Part shown: positions 7,515 through 15,165 of the stretch, one piece after another
Position numbering within the stretch: position 1 is the first letter of the stretch
Layout of the letters: the number at the start of each line of letters is the position of its first letter
Origin: an uncultured Dialister sp.
Lineage (GTDB): Bacteria; Bacillota; Negativicutes; Veillonellales; Dialisteraceae
Direction: 5' to 3'
Length of the DNA: 22,087 nt
NCBI GenBank assembly: GCA_934193095.1
Contig: CAKPUX010000033.1
Coordinates: 1-22,087, forward strand
Notes under the pieces: model-generated
What the model was told of the DNA's origin: nothing
Databases searched by the model: none
What the model saw: only the letters and a program-made list of their open reading frames with translations
Position numbers and translations under genes: made by a program

Positions 7515-7553
7515 AAAACCGTCATGATCGAAATGGTCATGACGGTTTTTGTT
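7515..7553 (+). terminator. Strong intrinsic terminator after the membrane protein gene
   Basis: AAAACCGTCATGA (7515-7527) pairs perfectly with TCATGACGGTTTT (7537-7549) around a short loop and is followed by more T residues (TTTTTGTTT). The A-run on the other side means it could also act on minus-strand transcripts. Confidence 0.9.
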
Positions 7554-7586
7554 TGCCCGAAACAGATCGTGAAAAATATAACACGT

Positions 7587-7615
7587 AAAAAGCGAGGCCC
7601 GATGGACCTCGCTTT
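7587..7615 (-). terminator. Intrinsic terminator after the radical SAM gene
   Basis: On the minus strand AAAGCGAGG (7615-7607) pairs with CCTCGCTTT (7597-7589) and is followed by a T-run. It is the first strong terminator downstream of the radical SAM gene, beyond the repeat array at 7666-7712. Confidence 0.85.
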
Positions 7616-7665
7616 CGTGTCGATTTCATAAACCGATAGTATGGAGAAATGGTAAGGGGGAAAAT

Positions 7666-7712
7666 TCCTAATTCCTAGCTACTAGCTACCAGCTATTAAT
7701 CCCTAGCCACTA
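7666..7712 (-). repeat. Heptamer array directly after the radical SAM gene
   Basis: In the sense of the gene this reads TAGTGGCTAGGGATTAATAG and further TAGC/TAGT units, beginning about 6 bp after the TAG stop at 7718. It is shorter and less regular than the ribBA and rodA arrays. Confidence 0.7.
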
Positions 7713-7717
7713 AACAG

Positions 7718-9625
7718 CTACTCCCCCGCCTTCGGCTGGCGATACGTGAAGACACGCTTGGGCTGATCGCTTTCCACCTTATGATCGAGGAGGTTCACAT
7801 CGAGGATCGGGCAGACGCCGCAGCCATTGCAGGCCTGATGGCGGCAGTCGTGGGTGAGGATCCCCTTCTCGGCCATGCGCCATTCTTTCAGGAGGTAGTC
7901 CTTCGTGACGCCGCTGTCGATGTGATCCCACGGTTCGCATTCGTAGAAATCGCGGATGCGCGCTGCATATTCATCGGGATCGATGCCGCATTCACGGAAG
8001 CTGTCCATCCAGACGTCAAAGTGGAAAAATTCCGTCCAGCTGTCATAGGTACAGCCTTTTTTCCATGCGGTATAGATCGCAGAAGAGAGCTTGCGGTCGC
8101 CGCGAGCGAGGACGGCTTCGATATAGCCTGTCTTGGCATCATGGTAGGCGTACTTGATATGACGGTTTGTGAAAAGGCTCTTCAGGTACTGCTGTTTGCG
8201 CTCGATTTCCTCTACGCTGCACTGCGGCATCCACTGGAAAGGCGTGAAAGGCTTCGGCACGAAGCTCGAGACACTGACGGTGATACGCAGGTCATAGCGC
8301 CCCTTGATCTCGTGATAGAGCTCATGGATGCGGTTCGCCAGGTCGGCGATGCCCTTCAGGTCTTCATCGGTTTCTGTCGGAAGGCCCATCATGAAGTAGA
8401 GTTTCACCTTTTTCCAGCCATTTTTGAACGCATTCGCGCACGCACCCATGATATCTTCTTCCGTGACGCCCTTATTGATGACGTCGCGCATGCGCTGCGT
8501 ACCGGCTTCCGGTGCCAGCGTGAGACCGCTCTTTCGTACCTGCTGGATCTTTTTCGCGATGTCGATGGAGAAGCTGTCGACACGCAGTGACGGGAGACTG
8601 ACGCTCACGCGCTTGTCTTTGAAATTTTCCAAGAGGTGATCGACGAGCTCGGGCAGGCAGGAGTAGTCTGCCGAAGAGAGGGACATGAGGGAAATCTCAT
8701 TATAGCCCGTATTCTTGATCAGGGTATCTGCGATCTCCTGCAGTCTCTCTTCGCTCTTCTCGCGCACAGGGCGGTAGATCATCCCCGCCTGGCAGAAACG
8801 GCATCCGCGGCTGCATCCGCGGAACATTTCCAAGACGGCACGATCATGCACGATCTCGATATGCGGGAGGATCGGCTTGTCATCGATGTGGACATGGTCG
8901 ACATCACGGATGACACGCTTCTTCACAGGAAACTGTGCCGCTTCGTCGATGGGACGGATGCTGCGGAAGACGCCATTCTCATAGTAAGAGACCTCATAGA
9001 GGGACGGCGCATAGCAACCATCGATCTGAGCAAGACGGCGGATCGCCTCCTTGCGGCCGCCGGGCTTCCCTTCCGCTTTCCATGCTTTCACGATATCCAC
9101 CATCTCTCCGATGGCTTCTTCGGATTCTCCGATGAAGAAGACGTCGAAGAAATCAGCGACTGGCTCTGCATTGTACACGCAGGGGCCGCCGGCAACGACG
9201 AGAGGATCCTCCTCCGTGCGGTCCTTCGCCCAGACAGGAATGCCTGCCATGTCGATCATGTTCAGGATATTCGTGTAGCACATTTCATACGGCATGGTGA
9301 AGCCCAGTACGTCGAAATCCTTGACCGGACATTTATTTTCCAGAGAAAAGAGCGGGATGTGCTTCTCTCTCATCATCGCTTCCATGTCCACCCATGGCGC
9401 ATACACGCGCTCTGCCAGCGCATCATCTCTGGCGTTCAGGACACTGTAAATGATTTTGAGTCCCAGATGGCTCATGGCGACTTCGTAGACATCAGGGAAT
9501 GCCAGCGCCACCTTCACCGGGATCTCATCGTGGTTCTTCACCACGCTGTTCCACTCTCCGCCAATGTAGCGGGCAGGCTTTTGGATATGCATCAGCCATA
9601 CGGGATCGATAGTTACACGGTTCAT
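7718..9625 (-). CDS. TIGR03960-type radical SAM protein
   Basis: This 635-residue protein has a B12-binding-like N-terminal half (about 35-190, with LAFPDVYEVAMSHLG at 41-55 and VVAGGPCVYNAEP at 143-155). The radical SAM domain follows, with the 4Fe-4S motif C271-SRG-C275-RF-C278. Further matches are LAPEAGTQRMRDVINKGV and the C-terminal CRHQACNGCGVC, which looks like a second metal cluster site. The layout fits the TIGR03960 family, whose reaction is not known to me. The ATG at 9625 has AGGAG 6 bases upstream. In many Firmicutes this gene follows rodA and precedes a TIGR03936/DUF2344 gene, RNase G and ribosomal protein L21. Here the rodA side is kept, though 300 bp of repeats intervene, but the downstream partners are absent. 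Family call firm, function unknown. Confidence 0.9.
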   Translation of the reverse strand: MNRVTIDPVWLMHIQKPARYIGGEWNSVVKNHDEIPVKVALAFPDVYEVAMSHLGLKIIYSVLNARDDALAERVYAPWVDMEAMMREKHIPLFSLENKCPVKDFDVLGFTMPYEMCYTNILNMIDMAGIPVWAKDRTEEDPLVVAGGPCVYNAEPVADFFDVFFIGESEEAIGEMVDIVKAWKAEGKPGGRKEAIRRLAQIDGCYAPSLYEVSYYENGVFRSIRPIDEAAQFPVKKRVIRDVDHVHIDDKPILPHIEIVHDRAVLEMFRGCSRGCRFCQAGMIYRPVREKSEERLQEIADTLIKNTGYNEISLMSLSSADYSCLPELVDHLLENFKDKRVSVSLPSLRVDSFSIDIAKKIQQVRKSGLTLAPEAGTQRMRDVINKGVTEEDIMGACANAFKNGWKKVKLYFMMGLPTETDEDLKGIADLANRIHELYHEIKGRYDLRITVSVSSFVPKPFTPFQWMPQCSVEEIERKQQYLKSLFTNRHIKYAYHDAKTGYIEAVLARGDRKLSSAIYTAWKKGCTYDSWTEFFHFDVWMDSFRECGIDPDEYAARIRDFYECEPWDHIDSGVTKDYLLKEWRMAEKGILTHDCRHQACNGCGVCPILDVNLLDHKVESDQPKRVFTYRQPKAGE

Positions 9626-9644
9626 TTGATACTCCTAAAATAAA

Positions 9645-9931
9645 TGGGGTTACAGGTTCAATGGGGTTCAGGGTTCAGGGTTCGGGGTTGTGGTGGCGGC
9701 TTCGCCGCAAATATTTATGGGACGATGTCCGAAGGTGAGTGGATAGCAGGTTTCTCGTTTGTTGTTTTCACCCATCGACCACTGAGCCGCGAATGACAAA
9801 GATTTCTCGCTTCGCTCGAAATGACAATGTGAGAAAGGCTCTTAGTCTCCTAGTCTCCTAGTCCCTAGCTACTAGTCCCTAGTCACCAGCCACCAGTCAC
9901 TAGTCACTAGTCACCAGTCACTAGTCACCAA
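9645..9931. repeat. Composite heptamer-repeat element between rodA and the radical SAM gene
   Basis: No gene is visible. Parts in order: GGTTCA/GGTTCAG/GGTTCGG units (9653-9689), a GCGGCTTCGCCGC hairpin, CGATGTCCGAAGGTG (9723-9737), a CGAATGACAAAGATTTCTCG segment (about 9790-9809) inverted relative to the long direct repeats at 5089 and 6042, and a TAGTCAC/CAGTCAC array (9841-9930) that reaches the rodA stop codon. The order parallels 1420-1747. No terminator with a T-run was found, so rodA transcripts may continue into the radical SAM gene. Confidence 0.8.
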
Positions 9932-11047
9932 TCAATCAAACATCAATTTCTTTCTTCTTAAATAGATATTCATCAGTAGCCCGACGCAGAGAAGGTTCAT
10001 GAGGAGGGCCGAGCCGCCATAGCTCATGAAGGGCAGCGGGATGCCGGTGACGGGCATGATGCCGAGGGTCATGCCAACATTGATGAAGATCTGGAAGAGC
10101 CACATGGAAAAGATCCCACAGGCGAGCAGGCTGCCGAAGGCATCCCCCGAAGAGCGGGAAATCATGAGTGTCCTGTATAAAAGGACGAAAAACAAAAAGA
10201 GGACGAAGATCGCTCCGACGAAGCCCAGCTCTTCCCCGATGACGGAGAAGATGAAGTCGGTGTGATTTTCCGGGAGAAAATTCAGCTGGCTCTGCGTACC
10301 TTCGAAGAGCCCCTGCCCGATGAAGCCGCCGCTGCCGATGGATATCTTCGACTGGATGACATGGTAGCCGGAGCCATACGGATCGACATCCGGATTGAAG
10401 AGGACGAGGATACGCATCTTCTGATAGCTGTGCAGCACGAAGAACCAGATGAGCGGGAAGACTACGACGAACGCAAGAAAGGCGCGTTTCACAAGCTGCA
10501 TCTTGAGTCCGGAAATATAAAGCATGCCGAAGGTGATGGCCGCGAAGACAAGGCTCGTACCAAGGTCCGGCTGGATGAAAATCAAAAGTGTCGGAAGTGC
10601 CATCATCCCCGCGACAGGCAGAAGGCTCTTCCATGTCTGGAAGCCGGATTTGTCATTCGCCATGAGCCTTGCCAGACAGATGATCATGATGATTTTCGCA
10701 AATTCCGAAGGCTGCAGCGTGAAAGGGCCGATCTGGATCCAGCGCTGCGCCCCGAGCGCACTTGTCCCGGCGAATTTGACGACCAGAAGCAGGATCGCAT
10801 TGATCCCATAGAGGATAGGTACGAAGCGATAGAGTTTCCTGTAGTCAAAATAAAGCGAGCCCCCCGCGATGATAAGACCGCCGACCAGGAAGACCCCCTG
10901 CTTCATGACGAAGTCATACTGCCCCGGCTGTCCATCCATATTCGCATGGGTGGCGCTCGCAATGATCAGAAGACAGATGACGGCAAGGCCCAGGACAGCC
11001 ATCAGCAGCGTGCTGTCGATGCGCCGCCAGTACCGAATGAGATTCAT
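9932..11047 (-). CDS. rodA: Peptidoglycan glycosyltransferase RodA (SEDS family)
   Basis: RodA polymerises lipid II into glycan strands during side-wall growth, in partnership with PBP2. The 371-residue protein has about ten membrane segments and the SEDS signatures: ALGAQRWIQIGPF (97-109), LQPSEFAK (111-118), QPDLGTS (159-165), GSGGFIGQG (238-246) and LPENHTDFIFSVIGEELG (258-275). Asp264 in TDF aligns with the family's essential aspartate. The ATG at 11047 has a GGAGGAG ribosome binding site and starts 4 bp after the minD stop. It is the last gene of the mreB-C-D-mrdA-minD-rodA unit. FtsW is the main alternative; the mrdA/mre context favours RodA. Confidence 0.94.
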   Translation of the reverse strand: MNLIRYWRRIDSTLLMAVLGLAVICLLIIASATHANMDGQPGQYDFVMKQGVFLVGGLIIAGGSLYFDYRKLYRFVPILYGINAILLLVVKFAGTSALGAQRWIQIGPFTLQPSEFAKIIMIICLARLMANDKSGFQTWKSLLPVAGMMALPTLLIFIQPDLGTSLVFAAITFGMLYISGLKMQLVKRAFLAFVVVFPLIWFFVLHSYQKMRILVLFNPDVDPYGSGYHVIQSKISIGSGGFIGQGLFEGTQSQLNFLPENHTDFIFSVIGEELGFVGAIFVLFLFFVLLYRTLMISRSSGDAFGSLLACGIFSMWLFQIFINVGMTLGIMPVTGIPLPFMSYGGSALLMNLLCVGLLMNIYLRRKKLMFD

Positions 11048-11051
11048 TCCG

Positions 11052-11897
11052 TTATCTCCTCCTCTGCCATTTATACGAGCGGCTACCGGAGTGCCAGGAA
11101 AGGCCAGTCGGCGCCGTCTTCACAGGTGCCTTCTCCCGCGCATTCTCCTCTTCTGCTTTCAAGAGCAGCTTCTTCCAGCGCGAAAGCGGGATCTGTTTCT
11201 CTTCTTTATACGATTTCCAAAAAAGAGCGAGCGCTTCACCGAGCGCCCCTTTTTCAGAAAAATCTGAAAGCTCTCCCTGATGCGCGAGGCGGTCTGCCTC
11301 CTCCGTATACGGGATGATGGCTGAGACGGACTCTTCATCGAGCGTCTCCAGCATATCCGTCAAGGAGATCTGCGTATCCCCCGAGAGGGAGAACTGGTTC
11401 AGCACATAGGTCATGTACCGCTTGCGCGGTCCCGTCATGAGGCGCTCTGCATTCCGCTTCGACGCCCATGACGGCGCCACGACGAGGAACATATGATCCG
11501 AGAGATGCTCCGCAAAACGGATGCCCTCCCCTCGCCCCGCCGGACAGTCGAGGAGGATGTAGTCATACTTATCCTCCACATCCTCCAGCACGGTATCCAT
11601 CGCCGCAGGGAGGACCGTCTCCCAGGTATCATTCTGCGCTGCCGGCAGGAAATCCAGGTGGTCATTCACTTCCAGGATGACATCTTTCGCAAAGCAGCGG
11701 CCTTCCGCCAGATCCATCACATGATAGAAGCATTCATTTTCCAGCCCCAGCACGAGATCCATATTTCTCATGCCCATATCCCCATCGATGAGGAGGACTT
11801 TCTTCCCCTTCCGAGAGAGGAAGATCCCCAGAGCAGCGGTGAGGAGCGTCTTCCCCACGCCGCCCTTACCGGAAGCAAAGGATACGATCTCAGCCAT
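11052..11897 (-). CDS. minD: MinD-like septum-site ATPase, without MinC partner
   Basis: MinD is a membrane-cycling ATPase that, with MinC, blocks FtsZ rings away from midcell. The 281-residue protein has the deviant Walker A KGGVGKT (11-17), DGDMGMRNMDLVLGLEN (38-54) with the catalytic Asp40, and the MinD-type Walker B DYILLDCPAG (112-121). Two things are unusual. The usual PEVSAIRDADRVIGLL stretch is replaced by PSWASKRNAERLM. The C-terminus is a basic, proline-containing tail (ENAREKAPVKTAPTGLSWHS) with no obvious amphipathic membrane-targeting helix, although a basic ALALFWKSYKEEK segment lies upstream. minC, which normally precedes minD in this operon type, is absent. The ATG at 11897 has AGGAGG 8 bases upstream and overlaps the mrdA stop by 8 bp. 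Confidence 0.85.
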   Translation of the reverse strand: MAEIVSFASGKGGVGKTLLTAALGIFLSRKGKKVLLIDGDMGMRNMDLVLGLENECFYHVMDLAEGRCFAKDVILEVNDHLDFLPAAQNDTWETVLPAAMDTVLEDVEDKYDYILLDCPAGRGEGIRFAEHLSDHMFLVVAPSWASKRNAERLMTGPRKRYMTYVLNQFSLSGDTQISLTDMLETLDEESVSAIIPYTEEADRLAHQGELSDFSEKGALGEALALFWKSYKEEKQIPLSRWKKLLLKAEEENAREKAPVKTAPTGLSWHSGSRSYKWQRRR

Positions 11898-13764
11898 TCT
11901 TTTTGCCTCCTGCCTTCGCCTCATCCGCTGCCTTCAGCTTTGCCGGCGAATAATCTCCGATATGGAAATAGGCATCCATCATCTTCTTGACGACCGGTGC
12001 CGCGGACTCCGAGCCGAAGCCGCTGTGTTCGAACATGCACAGGATCACGACCTCCGGCTTATCGAAAGGCGCATACGCCACGAACCAGCCATTATCGAGA
12101 CCATTCGTTTCCGCCGTACCGGACTTGCCGGCGATCGAGATCGGATAATGCTCGAAGATCTGTCCGCCGGTCCCATCCTTGCTCATGACCATCCGAAGCC
12201 CCTTGTGGATCGCATCGAGCGTATCCTTAGACACCGGAAGCGTCCCCACCTTCTCCGGTGAGAAGATCTTGAGCGGTGTCCCGTCCAGCTGATCGATGCG
12301 GTTCACAAGGTATGGCTGGTAGCGGAAACCGCCATTGGCGATCGCCGAGTATACCATCGCCATCTGCAGCGGCGTCGTCAGCGTGAAGCTCTGTCCGATC
12401 GCGGCATCCATCGTCTCCCCGAGATACCAGTCCTGCTTGAAGACTTTCATCTTGTAGGCTTCGCTTGCGACATTGCCGTCCGATTCTCCGGCAAGGTCGA
12501 TGCCTGTCGTTTTCCCCAGACCGAATTCCTCCGCCATATGGGAGATGCGGTCGATGCCCGCACGACGTCCCATTTCATAGAAATAGACGTTATCCGACTT
12601 TTCGATCGCTTCATAGAAATTGATCCATCCGAAGGCTTCGCCCTCCGAGTTTCTCTTATCGACGAGCCAGTGCTTGCCGTTGTCGAAGATACGCTCTTCC
12701 GGCGTCGTCACCTTCGCCTCGAGCGCTGCCGCGCCCGTGATGACTTTGAAGAGCGATCCGGGCGGATACATCGACTGGATCGTGCGGTTCTGCATCGGAT
12801 GATTTTTATTGTTGACGATCTCATTCCAGTCCTTCGAGGAGATCCCCTTGCTGAAGCGGTTCGGATCATAGCTCGGCCAGCTGGCCATCGCAAGGATCGC
12901 ACCGCTATTCGGATCGACAGCCACCGCTGAAGCCCCCGTCGGCATGACGCCGCCATGGACGAGCGTCTTCACCTGTGCTTCCATCGCATCCTCTGCCGCT
13001 TTCTGCAGATTCGCATCCAGTGTCAGGCGCACGCTGTTCCCCGTAACAGAAGGCGTGCCGCCCACATAGCGGACAGGCTGGCCCGATGCATTGACTTCGA
13101 CCGTCTTTGAACCATTCTTGCCTTCGAGATAATTGTTATAGCGGCTCTCAAGACCCGCACGGCCGATCAAGGTCGTGGTCGTATACGGATTTCCTTCGAC
13201 GTCCCTGTCATCCGGCCCCGCTTCACCGACATAGCCTAATACCTGCGCCCCCGCATTGCCGAGCGGGTATACGCGCAGCGGGTTCACTTCGATTTCGATG
13301 CCGGGGAATTCATCCTTCTTCTCCTCGATCTGCGTCGCGACATCGATGCCGACATCGTTTGCCAGATAGATCGCACCGAAGGCCAGCTTATTGTCTTCGA
13401 TCTTTTTCTTGATATCCGCAGTCGGCACATGAAGCAGCTGCGACAGGCGGGTAAGCGCCTCATCGGAGAGCGTATTTCCCTTGCGGTCGACCGGCATGAC
13501 GACACTGTATGCCGAGCGGGACCCCGCAAGGATCACGCCGTTCCGGTCATACATGACACCACGCATCGCCTGCATAGGGAGATGGCGGATGCGGTTCCCA
13601 TCCGCTTCTTCTTTATAGTACCCGCCCTGAATGACCTGCATATAGAAGAGACGCAGCCCTAAGACGAGCAGGAGGAAGATCGCCGCATAGATCATACGCG
13701 CATAGCGGGACTCCTCCGTATTTTTCAAAAGCCCACTGAGAATCGAGGGCACATGTTTATTCAC
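11890..13764 (-). CDS. mrdA: Penicillin-binding protein 2, cell elongation transpeptidase
   Basis: PBP2 cross-links peptidoglycan made by RodA. From the GTG at 13764 it has 624 residues: a single N-terminal membrane anchor (about 24-41), a dimerisation domain beginning around RGVMYDRNG (68-76), and a transpeptidase domain with S337-L-F-K340 (active serine), S390-D-N392 and K547-S-G-T550. This is a class B PBP of normal length. The upstream frame is open for another 50 codons, but the chosen GTG overlaps the mreD stop as GTGA. A GGGAGG site stands upstream and the resulting N-terminus fits the family. Its place between mreD and minD and ahead of rodA supports PBP2 over the division protein PBP3 or SpoVD. 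Confidence 0.94.
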   Translation of the reverse strand: MNKHVPSILSGLLKNTEESRYARMIYAAIFLLLVLGLRLFYMQVIQGGYYKEEADGNRIRHLPMQAMRGVMYDRNGVILAGSRSAYSVVMPVDRKGNTLSDEALTRLSQLLHVPTADIKKKIEDNKLAFGAIYLANDVGIDVATQIEEKKDEFPGIEIEVNPLRVYPLGNAGAQVLGYVGEAGPDDRDVEGNPYTTTTLIGRAGLESRYNNYLEGKNGSKTVEVNASGQPVRYVGGTPSVTGNSVRLTLDANLQKAAEDAMEAQVKTLVHGGVMPTGASAVAVDPNSGAILAMASWPSYDPNRFSKGISSKDWNEIVNNKNHPMQNRTIQSMYPPGSLFKVITGAAALEAKVTTPEERIFDNGKHWLVDKRNSEGEAFGWINFYEAIEKSDNVYFYEMGRRAGIDRISHMAEEFGLGKTTGIDLAGESDGNVASEAYKMKVFKQDWYLGETMDAAIGQSFTLTTPLQMAMVYSAIANGGFRYQPYLVNRIDQLDGTPLKIFSPEKVGTLPVSKDTLDAIHKGLRMVMSKDGTGGQIFEHYPISIAGKSGTAETNGLDNGWFVAYAPFDKPEVVILCMFEHSGFGSESAAPVVKKMMDAYFHIGDYSPAKLKAADEAKAGGKKNG

Positions 13765-14252
13765 CACTTCGGTTCTCCCTCCCGTTTCATGGCCCACAGC
13801 GGCCTGTGAAGAACGAGCACGGCCGCTCCATTCATGAAGGTGGTGCTCATCACAAAGTACAGGATATAAGAAATCGAGAAGACATGGCTGCCGGCTGCGA
13901 AAAGCACCAGCCAAGACAGCAACGCATAGAGGAGCGAAGCCAGCGTCATCGCAAAGAGCGAAATGTACCAGTGACGATTGTAGCGCTTCCTCCCCAAAGC
14001 GAGATACAGCCCTGCGATCGCCAGGTACGGCAGGAGATGCAGTCCGAAAAGATTTCCCGTCACAAGATCCGTAAGGAGCCCGCCCACGAGCGCCAGCGTC
14101 ATCGCTGTCTTGTTGTCAAAGATCAGCGTCGCAAGGACGATGACAGCCAGCCACAGATCCGGCTGATGCAGCCCTGAAAAAATGAATGGCATCACCGAGG
14201 ACTGCACGAGGAAAATGAAGAAGCTCAAAAAAGCCAGTGCATAGCCGCTCAT
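13761..14252 (-). CDS. mreD: Rod shape-determining protein MreD
   Basis: MreD is a small integral membrane component of the elongasome. The 163-residue protein has five or six predicted membrane segments, for example LAFLSFFIFLVQSSVMPF at the N-terminus, LWLAVIVLATLIF, and LLPYLAIAGLYLALG. It has the family-typical polar residues GGLLTDLVTGNLFG in the middle. Sequence conservation in MreD is low, so the call rests on size, topology and position between mreC and mrdA. The start ATG overlaps the mreC stop (ATGA), and the stop overlaps the mrdA GTG, indicating coupled translation. Confidence 0.9.
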   Translation of the reverse strand: MSGYALAFLSFFIFLVQSSVMPFIFSGLHQPDLWLAVIVLATLIFDNKTAMTLALVGGLLTDLVTGNLFGLHLLPYLAIAGLYLALGRKRYNRHWYISLFAMTLASLLYALLSWLVLFAAGSHVFSISYILYFVMSTTFMNGAAVLVLHRPLWAMKREGEPKW

Positions 14253-15163
14253 TCCTTCTCACCTGCCTGATGTTTATTAGGATTCATCGGCGGTTCCTTC
14301 TTCGGCGGCTTCACCAAGATACTCTCTGGCGTTGCCCGCTGAATATGGTCTGTGATGATGAAGACCTCTTCCAGATGAGAGAAATCAGCCGCCGGAACAA
14401 TGCGTGCCACCTGCGTGCCGCCGATGGAGTCGACATCCACCTGCTCGACCGTACCGATGACCATCCCCTTCGGATAAACCCCGCCATAGCCGGATGCCAC
14501 GATGGTATCTCCCTTGATGACGTCTGCCTCTCGCGGCAGATTCACGAAAGAGAGCTTGCCAGGTTCACTGCTGTTCCCGGAAACCATCGCCACCACGCGC
14601 GAAGCTGGACGCGCAACGATGCCCCCCACCGATGTACGCGGATCCAGAAGGAGCTGCACGCGCGCGGAATTCTGATACACTTCACTTACAAAACCCACCA
14701 GACCCGTCGGGACGATGACCGGCATATATTTCTGAATGCCGCTGTCACTGCCCCTGTCCACGACCAGCGTCTGTGTCCATCCACCGTAGTCCCGCGTGAT
14801 GACAGACGCCCCCGTCAGGTGGTACTGCTTATAGCCCTGCTTGAATGAAAGGAGACTCTTCAGCCGGATATTCTCCGCGAGAATCTCTCTATACTGCGTC
14901 TGCTCCGCGCGAAGACTTTCATTTTCCTTCCGGAGCGCATCCAGCTCACTCCAGTTCTCCCACACACCGGAAAGTATGCCAAATCCCTGTGTGAAGGAAA
15001 GCGCTGTCTTGCTCGCCGTATAGTTGAAAGGCGCCGCACCGATAGAAAGCGGCTGCGAAATGAAAGGGATATACTCCCTATGCCGCCAGAACCAGCCGCA
15101 TGCGCCCATGAAAACAAAGAGTGCGACCGCGGCGGCCATCTTTTTTCTGCCAAAGAATATCAC
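14249..15163 (-). CDS. mreC: Rod shape-determining protein MreC
   Basis: MreC is a periplasmic scaffold that links the elongasome to PBP2. It has an N-terminal membrane anchor (MAAAVALFVFMGACGWFW), a coiled-coil stretch (LDALRKENESLRAEQTQYRE), and the beta-domain core with ITRDYGGWTQTLVVDRGSDS, PVIVPTGLVGFVSEV, VQLLLDPRTSVGGIV and VIKGDTIVASG. The length is about 304 residues. The GTG at 15163 has GGAGG at 9-base spacing. A TTG at 15169 overlaps the upstream stop as TTGA but is only 3 bases from the same site; I prefer the GTG. The C-terminal tail after the core is short and basic or proline-rich (KPPKKEPPMNPNKHQ). Confidence 0.92.
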   Translation of the reverse strand: MIFFGRKKMAAAVALFVFMGACGWFWRHREYIPFISQPLSIGAAPFNYTASKTALSFTQGFGILSGVWENWSELDALRKENESLRAEQTQYREILAENIRLKSLLSFKQGYKQYHLTGASVITRDYGGWTQTLVVDRGSDSGIQKYMPVIVPTGLVGFVSEVYQNSARVQLLLDPRTSVGGIVARPASRVVAMVSGNSSEPGKLSFVNLPREADVIKGDTIVASGYGGVYPKGMVIGTVEQVDVDSIGGTQVARIVPAADFSHLEEVFIITDHIQRATPESILVKPPKKEPPMNPNKHQAGEKE

Positions 15164-15165
15164 GA

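Noticed and set aside
8636..9643. 335-codon plus-strand frame opposite the radical SAM gene
   Set aside because: Antisense shadow; the minus strand carries the CxxxCxxC radical SAM protein.
10262..11317. 351-codon plus-strand frame opposite rodA and minD
   Set aside because: Antisense of two clear genes, rich in charged residues typical of shadows of membrane-protein codons.
13765..13914. Longer N-terminus for PBP2 starting at 13914
   Set aside because: It would overlap mreD by about 150 bp and adds residues unlike PBP2; the GTG overlapping the mreD stop gives a normal start.
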